A DNA stretch of 64,000 bases. Source: Frankiales bacterium (GTDB taxonomy: Bacteria; Actinomycetota; Actinomycetes; S36-B12; CAIYMF01). The notes below the pieces were generated by a model that saw nothing but the letters and a program-made list of their open reading frames with translations, had not been told where the DNA came from and made no database searches. The translations under genes were made by a program, and so were the position numbers. Shown one piece after another: positions 1-7,572 of the stretch. Where the stretch lies: positions 62,001-126,000 of the forward strand of contig WGLY01000025.1 of the NCBI GenBank assembly GCA_016125335.1, read 5' to 3'. Position 1 is the first letter of the stretch. Every line of letters starts with the position of its first letter.

Positions 1-28
1 GGTGGGGCTCGAACCCACGACCTGACGG
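1..28. repeat. Left attachment site (28-bp direct repeat of tRNA 3' half)
   Basis: This block is identical over 28 bp to 20,673-20,700. In the tRNA it covers the T arm, the variable region and part of the anticodon stem, read on the minus strand. It starts at the first base of the window, so the match may continue upstream out of view. It lacks the anticodon, D arm and 5' acceptor strand, so it is an att remnant and not a second tRNA gene. Confidence 0.85.
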
Positions 29-255
29 GTCGAAAAGGCGGGTTCTGGCCGGTTCAAGCAAGTACGAGATTTCCAGTATTTGCCACGCTTTTCGTCGCTT
101 GACGTCCAGGAACATCTGGGACTGTTTGACCAGCGTTGGTGTCACGGTTGGTGTCAAATGATCTTGGCGCTAGCGTCGAGATCGGCGGGGTCATGGATCG
201 TCCGCACCCGCATCTCCGGTGTGGCCCTTCCGAGCTGTGCCGGCCGCCCCGCTCA
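29..255. other. Non-coding left end of the element with two TTGGTGTCA repeats
   Basis: No convincing gene is seen here. Bases 136-144 and 148-156 are two copies of TTGGTGTCA set 12 bp apart. The 26-bp stretch 133-158 matches 20,586-20,611, the 3' end of the integrase gene, with one mismatch. The repeats could be integrase arm-binding sites placed at both ends of the element. They could instead be the remnant of another integrase 3' end from an earlier insertion. Confidence 0.5.
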
Positions 256-1392
256 TCATCGTCGCCAGACGAGGCCGCTGCGCACTCCGCGAACTGTTCC
301 GGCGCTGACCACGACCCAGAAGGTGAGGAGGCCGGCGTAGAGCAGGACGCCGAACCACTCGATGAGGCTGGTGTCCCAGGCTCGGGCGAGCGTCAAGGTG
401 GCGACGGTGAATGCGCCGAGGGGGAAGGTGAATCCCCACCAGCCCAGGTTGTAGGGCAGTGCGCCGGCTCGCAGGTAGCGCACGAGCAGCGCTACCGCCG
501 CGGCGAGCCACCAGATCCCGAATCCCCACAGCCCGGTTGCTGCGAGCTGGCTGATGAGTGTGACCGTCGCTGCGCTTGATCCGAACAGGGGTGCTCCGGC
601 GTGGGCTAGCGCGAGGAGGGCGAGCACTCCGACTCCGACCGGGCCGAGGCCGATCCACAGCGATGGGGCCATCGGTGCGCCTGGGAGGGGGTGCAGAACG
701 AGGCGGTCGTGGAGCAGGCTCATGACGAGCAGGAACAGCAGGAACCCCATGCCGTAGAGCGCGTACCCGAGCATCAGGAGCTGCCGCGCGGTGCCGGAAG
801 TGACGTGGGGCATCAGTGGGACGAGCGCCATCGGGATGATGATCGTCACGACCGGTGGGATGAACCAGCCGCCGTTGACCATGGCGGCCGGTGCCTCGCC
901 GGTGAACAGGACGTAGGCGAACGTCACGCTGATCGCGAGCGCGAGGACACCGCCGACGACGGCGAGCGTGGCGATGATCGCTGTCACAGCGGAGTCGGAA
1001 AGTACGGTCGGTCCGATGACCGAGGTCATGACAGCGAGGACCAGCAGTCCACCGGGAACGGTCCCGTAGAGGGCTCCCATCACCGGGTGTCGCAGGTCCG
1101 CGATCGCCGCGTCGGTGTGCCGGATCCAACGGGCGGCATACGCGAGGGACAACACGGCGGCGATCAGGTAGGCGAGGACCGCGATCACGACGCCGGCCGC
1201 GTGCGCGGCGCTCTGGAGGGCGGCGACGTTTCCGGGGTTGTCGTAGGTGGCGACTGCGAGGATCGCGGTCCCCATGACCGCGGCGAACCAGCCCGGGTGC
1301 AGCCCGCGCAGGCGCTGCAGTCCCTCGGGCGGCGTCGCGGTGGGCGTGGGTGGTGCCGAGTTCGTCATCTGAGCGTTCTGCTCAGTTCTCAT
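256..1392 (-). CDS. TDT-family (TehA/SLAC1-like) membrane transporter
   Basis: A 378-residue polytopic membrane protein with about ten hydrophobic segments. Residues 32-44 carry the family hallmark HPGWFAAVMGTAI near the first membrane span. Known members of the tellurite-resistance/dicarboxylate transporter (SLAC1, Ssu1, Mae1, TehA) family move anions such as malate, sulfite, chloride or nitrate. The substrate here cannot be read from sequence. It is the last gene of the leftward arsenic operon, 30 nt after the frameshifted CDF gene, so an anion linked to arsenic or sulfur stress is a reasonable inference. Start chosen at ATG 1392. A second in-frame ATG at residue 9 is possible. Confidence 0.8.
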   Translation of the reverse strand: MRTEQNAQMTNSAPPTPTATPPEGLQRLRGLHPGWFAAVMGTAILAVATYDNPGNVAALQSAAHAAGVVIAVLAYLIAAVLSLAYAARWIRHTDAAIADLRHPVMGALYGTVPGGLLVLAVMTSVIGPTVLSDSAVTAIIATLAVVGGVLALAISVTFAYVLFTGEAPAAMVNGGWFIPPVVTIIIPMALVPLMPHVTSGTARQLLMLGYALYGMGFLLFLLVMSLLHDRLVLHPLPGAPMAPSLWIGLGPVGVGVLALLALAHAGAPLFGSSAATVTLISQLAATGLWGFGIWWLAAAVALLVRYLRAGALPYNLGWWGFTFPLGAFTVATLTLARAWDTSLIEWFGVLLYAGLLTFWVVVSAGTVRGVRSGLVWRR

Positions 1393-1422
1393 CGCGGGTT
1401 CCTGTTCGTGTGTGCGGAGGAG

Positions 1423-2378
1423 TCATTCCCTGATGTCGGTGGCGCATTCGAGCTCGAGAGCCATGTGGGTGAGGGCGAAGTGCTCGGTCAAGGTGGTGCG
1501 CACGCTCTCGGCGGTGCGCTGGGCCTCGCGGAGGCTGGGCCCTCCGGCGAGCACGAGGTGCGCGGACAAGGTGGGGATGTCGGAGGCGAGGTTCCACAGG
1601 TGGAGGTGGTGCACGTCGGTGACTGCGTCGACGGCGAGGATCGCGTCCCGGACCCGTTCGCTGTCGATGCCACGTGGGGTGCCTTCCATCAGCACGTGAG
1701 TGGTGTCGCGGAGCAGACCCCAGCCGGCCCAGAGCACGAGCAGTGCGGTGGCCATGGACACCAGGGAGTCGGCGCGCAGCCAGCCGAAGCTGAGGATGAG
1801 CAGACCAGCCAGGACGGCGCCGAGGGATCCGGCGGCGTCGGTGGCCAGGTGGACGAACGAGGCCCGCATGTTCAGGCTCTCGCCCTGGGAGCGGTGGACG
1901 AGGAGCGCACTTCCGAGGTTGATGACCAGACCGAAGGAGGCCACGGCGGCCAGCCCGGCACCGTCGACGGGAACCGGGTCGGTGAGTCGGGTGATGCTCT
2001 CGAACAGGATCCAGCCGCCGGCGGCGATCAGCAGCAATGCGCTGACCTGCGCGGCGAGCACTTCGGCGCGGGCGAAGCCGAAGCTGTGCCGGGTGCTGAC
2101 CGGGCGCGCGGCCAGGATCACCGCGCCGAGCGCGATGGCGAGGCCGGCGACGTCGGAGACCAGGTGGGCGGCGTCGGCGAGCAGGGCCAGGGACCCGAAG
2201 ACGATCCCCCCGGAGACCTCGATGACCAGGAGGACACCGTTGAGCCCGAGTGCCCAGCCCAGGGCTCGGCGCTGGCCGGCCCTTCCGGCGTCGACGCCGT
2301 GCTCGAACTCGTGACCGTCCGCGGGGGTTACGGCAGGGCGGGTCTGGGGGCCACGGCGTCTGTGCCGGGCCTGGTCAT
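1423..2378 (-). CDS. Cation diffusion facilitator (CDF), frameshifted near the N-terminus
   Basis: The conceptual protein is a CDF metal exporter of about 318 residues. It has an N-terminal His/Asp stretch (ADGHEFEHG), the metal-site motifs LADAAHLVSDVAG and HLATDAAGSLG in the membrane domain, and a cytoplasmic C-terminal domain containing HHLHLWN. As sequenced it is interrupted. The only good ATG (2378) is in a different frame from the domain, and the domain frame has no ATG, GTG or TTG before a GTG at 2121, which would delete the first membrane span. Adding one base to the G5 run at 2346-2350 joins the two frames cleanly. The break may be a real mutation, phase variation or a sequencing error. 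The gene starts 10 nt after the preceding thioredoxin-fold gene, so it belongs to that operon. Confidence 0.7.
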
Positions 2379-2388
2379 GGCCGGGCGG

Positions 2389-2631
2389 CTATGCGGTCGC
2401 GGGGGCGAGCAGGGCGCGGAGCTCGGCGATCTTGGGGACGCGTCCGTAGACGACGACCTCCTCGTCGACGACGAGGGCGGGGGTCGACATGATCCCGTAG
2501 CCGGCGATCTCGGCGTAGTCCTCGACCTTCTCGATCGTCGCGTCGAGCCCGAGGTCGGCGACGGCCTCGCGGGTGACGCGTTCGAGGTTCTTGCAGTTGG
2601 TGCAGCCGGGGCCGAGGACCTTGATGATCAT
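2389..2631 (-). CDS. Small thioredoxin-fold protein (redox-active disulfide protein 2 family)
   Basis: An 80-residue protein with the CxxC motif GPGCTNCKNL at residues 8-17 and a cis-Pro STPAL at about residue 50, typical of the TM0996/MtGrx-like group of small thioredoxins. Such proteins often sit directly beside ArsP/UPF0718 permeases, as here (27 nt downstream of the permease). The likely role is thiol-disulfide exchange or handing a thiol-bound metalloid to the permease, which is inference from context. No signal peptide is seen, so it is cytoplasmic. The ATG at 2631 is preceded on the minus strand by AAGGAGAAC, a good ribosome site. Confidence 0.8.
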   Translation of the reverse strand: MIIKVLGPGCTNCKNLERVTREAVADLGLDATIEKVEDYAEIAGYGIMSTPALVVDEEVVVYGRVPKIAELRALLAPATA

Positions 2632-2658
2632 CGTGTTCTCCTTGGTGGTGGGGCGAAG

Positions 2659-3711
2659 TCAAGCAGCGAGCAGGAAGTTGAACAGGTAGCCGACAAGGAC
2701 GATCCCGGTGCCGACGACGCCGACGTAGGCGGCGAGGAGCTGGGGCTTGAGGACTCGGCGGAGCAGGATCATCTCGGGCAGGGAGAGCGCGACGACGGCC
2801 ATCATGAACGCGAGCAGGGTCCCCATCGGCAGGCCCTTCTCGTAGAGGGCCTGGACCAGCGGCATGATGCCCGCGGCGTTGGAGTAGAGCGGGATGCCGA
2901 TACCGACAGCGACCAGGACGCCGAAGGTGGAACCGGGTCCGGCGTACGTGGTGAAGAACTCGGTGGGCACCCAGCCGTGGATGACCGCGCCCAGGCCGAT
3001 GCCGACGAGCAGGTAGGGCCAGATCTTGCGCAGAATGGTGCCGACCTCCTCGACGCCCATCGCCACTCGGTCGTCGAAGGTAAGTCCGGCGGCGGGGTCG
3101 ATGGCCTTGCCGCGCAGCTTGGTCTCGAACACGAACGGCTCGACCCAGCGCTCCACACCAAGGCGTCCCAGGATCCAGCCCGCGACGATCGCGATGACCA
3201 GACCGGTGCCGATGTAGATGGCGGTGATCTTCACCCCGAACAGGGTGAGCAGCATGCCGATGGCGATCTCGTTGACCATCGGGGACGCGATGAGGAAGCT
3301 CAGGGTCACCCCGATCGGGACGCCGGCGGCGACGAACCCGATGAACGCTGGGACGGCGGAGCAGGAGCAGAACGGGGTGACGACGCCGAGGCCGGCGGCC
3401 ATCACATTGCCGACGCCCTCGCGCTTCCCGCCGAGCATCGCGCGGGTCCGTTCGACGCTCATGTAGGAGCGCAGGAAGGTGACGATGAAGATGATGAGGA
3501 CGAGCAGCAGGGTGATCTTGATCGAGTCGTAGACGAAGAAGTGGATCGTCTCGGTCACCCGCGCGGTGGGGTCCATCCCGAACCCGTTGAAGAGGACCCA
3601 GTCCCACAGGTGTTCGTTGAGCTGATACACCGCGAACCAGACGACCGCGGCGACGGCCAGGGTCAGTCCACGGCCGCGGCGGGTCTCCGGCATCCGCTCG
3701 AGCAGGGTCAT
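2659..3711 (-). CDS. arsP: ArsP/UPF0718-type permease, probable organoarsenical exporter
   Basis: A 350-residue membrane protein of the ArsP_1 (UPF0718) family. Key signs are the motif TPFCSCSAVPAF at about residues 117-128, with the paired cysteines conserved in the family, and a second half with IPLYSNAAGIMP near residue 280. Characterised ArsP proteins export trivalent organoarsenicals such as methylarsenite and roxarsone(III). The ATG at 3711 overlaps the ArsR stop codon by 4 nt (ATGA), which fixes the start and shows translational coupling. With ArsI on the opposite operon, the cell would have both export and demethylation routes for organoarsenicals. A different metal or thiol substrate remains possible, because the wider family is little studied. 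Confidence 0.8.
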   Translation of the reverse strand: MTLLERMPETRRGRGLTLAVAAVVWFAVYQLNEHLWDWVLFNGFGMDPTARVTETIHFFVYDSIKITLLLVLIIFIVTFLRSYMSVERTRAMLGGKREGVGNVMAAGLGVVTPFCSCSAVPAFIGFVAAGVPIGVTLSFLIASPMVNEIAIGMLLTLFGVKITAIYIGTGLVIAIVAGWILGRLGVERWVEPFVFETKLRGKAIDPAAGLTFDDRVAMGVEEVGTILRKIWPYLLVGIGLGAVIHGWVPTEFFTTYAGPGSTFGVLVAVGIGIPLYSNAAGIMPLVQALYEKGLPMGTLLAFMMAVVALSLPEMILLRRVLKPQLLAAYVGVVGTGIVLVGYLFNFLLAA

Positions 3712-4028
3712 GACCGATCGCCACCCAGGCTCGTCGGCAGCGCGGCAGTGATCCGGGCCTGCGCGTCGGGGGCGAGCGCGTAGTCGATCCACCTGCCGCG
3801 GCGGGTCGCGGTGACCAGACCGGCCTCGCGCAAGACCTTGAGGTGGTAGCTGAGCAGGTTCGCCGCGATCGGCACGTGCTCCTGGATGTCGCACACGCAC
3901 GACGGCTTGACCGCGAGACGGTGCAGCACGGTCCACCGGACCGGGTCCGCGACGGCCTGGAGCAGGCTCACGGACGCATCGGCGTCTACAGCCGACCAGG
4001 ACAGTTCAGTGCTCGTTGCTACAATCAC
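3708..4028 (-). CDS. arsR: ArsR-family repressor with CxC metalloid-site motif
   Basis: A 106-residue winged-helix protein. The recognition region reads LLSYHLKVLREAGLV, and the preceding helix carries SCVCDI at residues 43-48, the paired cysteines used by ArsR proteins to bind As(III). It is the first gene of the sub-operon ArsR, ArsP permease, thioredoxin-fold protein, CDF, TDT, and probably represses it. The GTG start at 4028 lies within a spaced inverted repeat (TTCAGT at 4005-4010 and ACTGAA at 4030-4035) that may be its operator. Upstream spacing to an AGGA is long, so a start at an internal GTG near residue 20 is possible. Confidence 0.85.
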   Translation of the reverse strand: MIVATSTELSWSAVDADASVSLLQAVADPVRWTVLHRLAVKPSCVCDIQEHVPIAANLLSYHLKVLREAGLVTATRRGRWIDYALAPDAQARITAALPTSLGGDRS

Positions 4029-4105
4029 AACTGAAGTATCGTCCTGGGCGTGGCGTTCAATCCCGCCGGGGAGCGGGTTGTGACCTACGGAACACGAGTG
4101 GTCGT

Positions 4106-4426
4106 TCAGCCGAGTGCGGTCACCAGGTCCTCGACGCTGGGGCAGCCGGACAGTCCGGTTGGGCTGCGGTACACCCGACAGCTCAGACCGGGAGCGCCCT
4201 CGCCGGTCGGGAACGGGTCGGTGCCGTTGATGAGGAAGCTCGGCGAGCCACGGAAGTTCGCCGCCACCGCGTCCTCATGGGTCTCGACCCGGCGCAGAAC
4301 GATCGACACGTCGTCGTGCCCGGCCCGTCGCAGCGCCTCCAGGAGTCGCTCCTGGGCGACGGTCCAGTTGGGGCAGCCGTCGAAGTACTGCAGCTCGACA
4401 TCCACGGGTCCGGCCCTTCCTGTCAT
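4106..4426 (-). CDS. Small thioredoxin-like protein of arsenic operons
   Basis: A 106-residue protein starting VDVELQYFDGCPNW at about residue 8. It resembles the thioredoxin-fold or alkylmercury-lyase-like small proteins that accompany ArsR genes in actinobacteria. It keeps one N-terminal cysteine (DGCPNW), a cis-Pro loop GSPSFLING, and two further cysteines near the C-terminus (LSCRVYR and SGCPS). There is no classical CxxC pair, so a metalloid-binding or accessory redox role is more likely than general disulfide reduction. The start at ATG 4426 is 7 nt after the stop of the upstream ArsR, so the two are one transcription unit. The function is inferred from fold and context only. Confidence 0.7.
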   Translation of the reverse strand: MTGRAGPVDVELQYFDGCPNWTVAQERLLEALRRAGHDDVSIVLRRVETHEDAVAANFRGSPSFLINGTDPFPTGEGAPGLSCRVYRSPTGLSGCPSVEDLVTALG

Positions 4427-4433
4427 CGTCGGC

Positions 4434-4787
4434 TCAGCGGAAGACGGAGGCGATCTCCGCGAGGCGCTCGGGGACCACGGAGTACCAGGCCCAGGTGCCG
4501 CGCTTCTCACGAGTGATCAGGCCGGCCTCGGTGAGGATCTTGAGGTGGTGCGAGACGGTCGGCTGGGACAGGCCGAGCGGCTCAGTCAGGTCGCAGGCGC
4601 AGGACTCGCCAGCCTCGCTGGCACGGATCAGGGCGATCAGCTGCAGCCGGGCGGGATCGGAGACGGCCTTGAGTAGCTGGGCGAGCGCCTCGGCGGAGGA
4701 GCGGTCCATCGGCTCGGTGAGACCCGACGGGCAGCACTCCGGACCGTCGAGGAGCACACCCTTGCGCGTGCGTGTCGTCGTGGCCAC
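4434..4787 (-). CDS. arsR: ArsR-family repressor, first gene of the leftward arsenic operon
   Basis: A 117-residue ArsR protein. Residues 62-67 read SCACDL, the As(III)-binding pair at the start of the DNA-binding region. The recognition helix reads SQPTVSHHLKIL. A second vicinal cysteine pair (ECCPSG, residues 18-19) near the N-terminus is typical of actinobacterial ArsR proteins of the Corynebacterium type, where it supplies additional metalloid ligands. It is transcribed away from ArsI with a 125-nt shared regulatory region, and is the best candidate to control both directions. The ATG at 4787 is preceded by AAGGAGACGTGACC (minus strand), a good ribosome site. Confidence 0.9.
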   Translation of the reverse strand: MATTTRTRKGVLLDGPECCPSGLTEPMDRSSAEALAQLLKAVSDPARLQLIALIRASEAGESCACDLTEPLGLSQPTVSHHLKILTEAGLITREKRGTWAWYSVVPERLAEIASVFR

Positions 4788-4912
4788 GTCACGTCTCCTT
4801 CACCTGTCGTTCACCGACACACCTGGGACATTGACATTCGTCGATACGTTCCGCGAGGATGCTTCGACAGACGTCAATGTAGACGATCGTCGATGTAGAT
4901 GGAGTGGTGAGC
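4788..4912. promoter_or_regulatory. Divergent promoter and operator region of the arsenic locus
   Basis: This gap lies between the leftward arsR and the rightward arsI. It contains an inverted repeat ACATTGAC (4828-4835) / GTCAATGT (4873-4880), a perfect 10-bp palindrome GACGATCGTC (4882-4891) and short repeats of ATGTAGA. A TTGACA at 4831-4836 followed 18 nt later by GAGGAT is a possible rightward promoter. A TTGACG on the minus strand (4878-4873) could serve the leftward one. ArsR dimers bind such dyads, so binding here would block both transcripts. The exact promoter assignments are tentative. Confidence 0.65.
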
Positions 4913-5431
4913 ATGTCGCGAGTCCAGCTGGCGCTCAACGTGTCCGACCTCGAGGCCTCGGTCACGTTCTACTCGACGATGTTCGGCGTCGAGCCGCACA
5001 AGCGCCGGCCCGGGTACGCGAACTTCGCGATCACCGAGCCGCCGCTCAAGCTCGTCCTCATCGAGGTCCCCGCTGACACCCGCGGGACCGGCGTCGCGGG
5101 CGCACTGAACCACCTGGGCGTCGAGGTCGCCTCCGTCGAGGACGTCGAGGAGGGCGCGGCCCGGCTGCGCGACGCCGGCCTGGCGACCTTCGACGAGAAG
5201 GACACCACCTGCTGCTACGCACTGCAGGACAAGGTCTGGGTGCATGACCCGGCCGGTGCGCCGTGGGAGATCTACACGGTCAAGGACGACGACCCCGCCA
5301 ACCCCCAGCCGGCTACCGCCTCGCTCCCGCTGCTCGCGACCGTCGGTGGCGATGGCGCCTGCTGCACCCCCGCATCCGGGTTCGTGACCGCCGACGCGGG
5401 TGCCGGCTCCGACGCCGCTGCCTGCTGCTGA
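4913..5431 (+). CDS. arsI: ArsI, VOC-fold C-As lyase
   Basis: A 172-residue vicinal-oxygen-chelate protein (CadI/ArsI family). ArsI is an Fe(II)- and O2-dependent dioxygenase that cleaves the C-As bond of trivalent organoarsenicals such as methylarsenite, giving As(III). The expected residues are visible: metal ligands Gln5, His67 and Glu119, and the vicinal cysteines Cys100-Cys101 that bind the arsenic. The Gln ligand in place of His is as in the Thermomonospora enzyme. A cysteine-bearing tail (ACC and a terminal CC) could add metal binding. Start at ATG 4913 is favoured because GGAG lies 8 nt upstream. A GTG at 4904 is the alternative. It heads the rightward operon. Confidence 0.88.
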   Translation: MSRVQLALNVSDLEASVTFYSTMFGVEPHKRRPGYANFAITEPPLKLVLIEVPADTRGTGVAGALNHLGVEVASVEDVEEGAARLRDAGLATFDEKDTTCCYALQDKVWVHDPAGAPWEIYTVKDDDPANPQPATASLPLLATVGGDGACCTPASGFVTADAGAGSDAAACC

Positions 5432-5457
5432 CCACGACAGAGGACAGGAACCGCCCC

Positions 5458-6099
5458 GTGACCGAGTCCGACCTGCCCGACCGGGCGACCTCGCCCGTGG
5501 CCGGCACCATCGACCAGCTCGCCTACCGGTTCGACGGCATCTTCAGCCGCGAGACCGTCGCCGCGTGCGTCCAGGAGTGCTACGACCTGCTCGCCGAGAA
5601 CGCCACCATCACCGGGTTCCTCCCCGTCTTGGCGGGCAAGTTCGCGCGGGAGCGGCTGACCGCGGTCGCCCGCCTCGAGGGGCTGACACAGGTGACGGTT
5701 CCCGAGGTGCTGTTCCTCTGCGTGCACAACGCCGGCCGCTCCCAGATGGCCGCCGCGCTGATGCACCAGCTCTCCGAGGGCCGGGTCCACGTCCGCTCGG
5801 CCGGGTCCGCGCCGAGCGGGCAGATCAACCCGGTCGTCACTGAGGTCATGGCCGAGATCGGGATCGAGCTGACCGAGGCGTTCCCCAAGCCGCTGACCGA
5901 CGACATCGTCCGCGCCTCCGACGTCATCGTGACCATGGGCTGCGGCGACGCGTGCCCGGTCTACCCCGGCAAGCGCTACCTCGACTGGGAGCTCCCCGAC
6001 CCGGCCGGGCTCCCGATCGAGGACATCCGACCCATCCGCGACCAGATCGAGACCCGGGTCCGCGGACTGCTCGACGAGCTCATCCCCGCCAACTCCTAG
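5458..6099 (+). CDS. arsC: Arsenate reductase (LMW-phosphatase type) with N-terminal helical domain
   Basis: A 213-residue two-part protein. Residues 1-75 form a helical extension like that found on some actinobacterial ArsC proteins. Residues 83-213 are a low-molecular-weight phosphatase fold with the active-site loop CVHNAGRSQ, nucleophile Cys88, and a second conserved block VTMGCGDAC. In Corynebacterium such enzymes are arsenate-mycothiol transferases that work with mycothiol and mycoredoxin. This enzyme would convert arsenate to arsenite for export by ACR3. GTG 5458 is preceded by AGGACAGG about 8 nt upstream and lies 26 nt after arsI. A second ArsC follows 35 nt later, with essentially the same catalytic loop but no helical domain. 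Confidence 0.88.
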   Translation: MTESDLPDRATSPVAGTIDQLAYRFDGIFSRETVAACVQECYDLLAENATITGFLPVLAGKFARERLTAVARLEGLTQVTVPEVLFLCVHNAGRSQMAAALMHQLSEGRVHVRSAGSAPSGQINPVVTEVMAEIGIELTEAFPKPLTDDIVRASDVIVTMGCGDACPVYPGKRYLDWELPDPAGLPIEDIRPIRDQIETRVRGLLDELIPANS

Positions 6100-6134
6100 T
6101 CCACCCAACCGCCCTTCCGCAGAGAGTGACCACT

Positions 6135-6551
6135 GTGAGCGAGAAGCCTTCCGTCCTGTTCGTGTGCGTCCACAACGCGGGCCGGTCCCAGATGGCCGCG
6201 GCCTACCTGACCCACCTGGCCGGTGACCGCATCGAGGTCCGCTCCGCCGGGTCCGCCCCCGCCAACACCGTGAACCCGGCTGTCGTCGAGGCACTAGCGG
6301 AGGAGGGCATCGACATCTCCGCCGAGACCCCCAAGGTCCTCACCACCGAGGCGGTCCAGGCGTCGGACTACGTCATCACGATGGGCTGCGGGGACGCGTG
6401 CCCGTTCTTTCCGGGCAAGACCTACCTCGACTGGGTCCTCGAGGACCCCGCCGGGCAGGGCGTGGAGTCGGTGCGCCCGATCCGCAACGAGATCAAGGCC
6501 CGCATCGAGGGGCTCATCGCCGAGATCGACGCGAAGGCGGCGACGTCGTGA
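6135..6551 (+). CDS. arsC: Arsenate reductase, single-domain LMW-phosphatase type
   Basis: A 138-residue ArsC with active-site loop [11 protein letters not shown] (nucleophile Cys11) and the distal TMGCGDAC block (Cys85 and Cys89). It reduces arsenate to arsenite, probably through mycothiol in this actinobacterium. It is a second reductase next to the two-domain one, and the pair probably arose by duplication, since sequence around the loop and the YLDW motif is nearly shared. GTG 6135 is chosen because AGAGAG lies 8 nt upstream. GTG 6126 in the same frame is possible. Its stop overlaps the next start by 4 nt (GTGA), so the reductase and the following flavoprotein are translationally coupled. 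Confidence 0.9.
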   Translation: MSEKPSVLFVCVHNAGRSQMAAAYLTHLAGDRIEVRSAGSAPANTVNPAVVEALAEEGIDISAETPKVLTTEAVQASDYVITMGCGDACPFFPGKTYLDWVLEDPAGQGVESVRPIRNEIKARIEGLIAEIDAKAATS

Positions 6552-7519
6552 GCGACGTCCGCAACCTGATCATCATCGGGTCGGGCCCGGCGGGCTACAC
6601 CGCCGCGATCTACGCCGCCCGCGCCCAGCTCGCCCCACTGGTCTTCGAGGGCGCGGTGACCGCCGGCGGTGCGCTGATGAACACCACCGAGGTCGAAAAC
6701 TTCCCCGGCTTCACCGACGCGATCATGGGCCCCGCGCTGATGGAGAACATGCGCGCCCAGGCAGTCCGCTTCGGTGCCGAGATCATCACCGACGACGTCA
6801 CCGCCGTCGACCTCACCGGGCCGATCAAGTCGGTCACCGACGGCGAGGGCACCACCCACCGCGCCCAAGCCGTGATCCTGGCCATGGGGTCGGGTTACCG
6901 CGAGCTCGGCGTCGAGGGCGAGAAGCGCCTGTCGGGCCACGGTGTCTCGTGGTGCGCGACGTGCGACGGGTTCTTCTTCCGCAACCAGCACATCGCGGTC
7001 GTGGGCGGCGGTGACTCGGCCATCGAGGAGGCCACCTTCCTCACCCGCTTCGCGGAGACCGTGACTCTCGTGCACCGACGCGACAGCCTGCGCGCCAGCA
7101 AGATCATGCAGGAGCGGGCGTTCGCCAACGAGAAGATGCGCTTCGCCTGGAACTCCGAGGTCGCCGAGATCGTGGGCGGCGACAAGCTCGAGAGCCTCGT
7201 CCTGCGCGACACGTCGACGGGCGAGACCCGCTCGATCGAGGCCACCGGCCTGTTCGTCGCGATCGGCCATGACCCCCGCTCGGAGCTGATTCGCGGCCAG
7301 GTGGCGCTCGACGACGAGGGCTACGTTCTCGTCGAGGGCCGCAGCACCAGGACGAACCTCGAGGGCGTCTTCGCCTGCGGCGACCTGGTCGACCTCACCT
7401 ACCGGCAGGCCATCACCGCGGCCGGTTCCGGGTGCGCAGCCGCGCTCGACGCGGAGAAGTTCCTCGCCAACTTAGAGGCCGCCGAGAGCACCCATGACCC
7501 GCTGCAGGTCCTCGTGTAG
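6548..7519 (+). CDS. trxB: Thioredoxin reductase-like flavoprotein
   Basis: A 323-residue class II pyridine nucleotide-disulfide oxidoreductase of normal TrxB length. It shows the FAD-binding GSGPAG (residues 11-16), the redox pair C136-A-T-C139, the NADPH-binding [10 protein letters not shown] and the second FAD motif FACGDLVD. It would pass electrons from NADPH to a thioredoxin or mycoredoxin-type partner. In arsenic islands such genes are sometimes called arsT. The active site reads CATC, the pattern CxxC being intact. No thioredoxin of full size is encoded nearby, so the partner is likely chromosomal or one of the two small thioredoxin-fold proteins of the leftward operon, which is inference. 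Confidence 0.88.
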   Translation: MSDVRNLIIIGSGPAGYTAAIYAARAQLAPLVFEGAVTAGGALMNTTEVENFPGFTDAIMGPALMENMRAQAVRFGAEIITDDVTAVDLTGPIKSVTDGEGTTHRAQAVILAMGSGYRELGVEGEKRLSGHGVSWCATCDGFFFRNQHIAVVGGGDSAIEEATFLTRFAETVTLVHRRDSLRASKIMQERAFANEKMRFAWNSEVAEIVGGDKLESLVLRDTSTGETRSIEATGLFVAIGHDPRSELIRGQVALDDEGYVLVEGRSTRTNLEGVFACGDLVDLTYRQAITAAGSGCAAALDAEKFLANLEAAESTHDPLQVLV

Positions 7520-7572
7520 GTGTCCGGCTCCCACGGCGCTAGCGGGATGTCCGTGCGTCCCTCAGGCCTCAC

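Noticed and set aside
1-28. A second tRNA gene at the left edge
   Set aside because: Only the 3' half of the tRNA is repeated. The D arm, anticodon and 5' acceptor are missing, and the following sequence is unrelated.
691-3783. A 1,030-codon open frame on the plus strand
   Set aside because: It is the antisense of the TDT, CDF, thioredoxin-fold and ArsP genes. Its composition is rich in Gly, Asp, Glu and Arg as expected from GC-rich shadow frames, and no domain is visible.
5458-6551. Duplicate arsC genes as an assembly artefact
   Set aside because: The two copies differ throughout and one has an extra domain, so this is a true paralogous pair.
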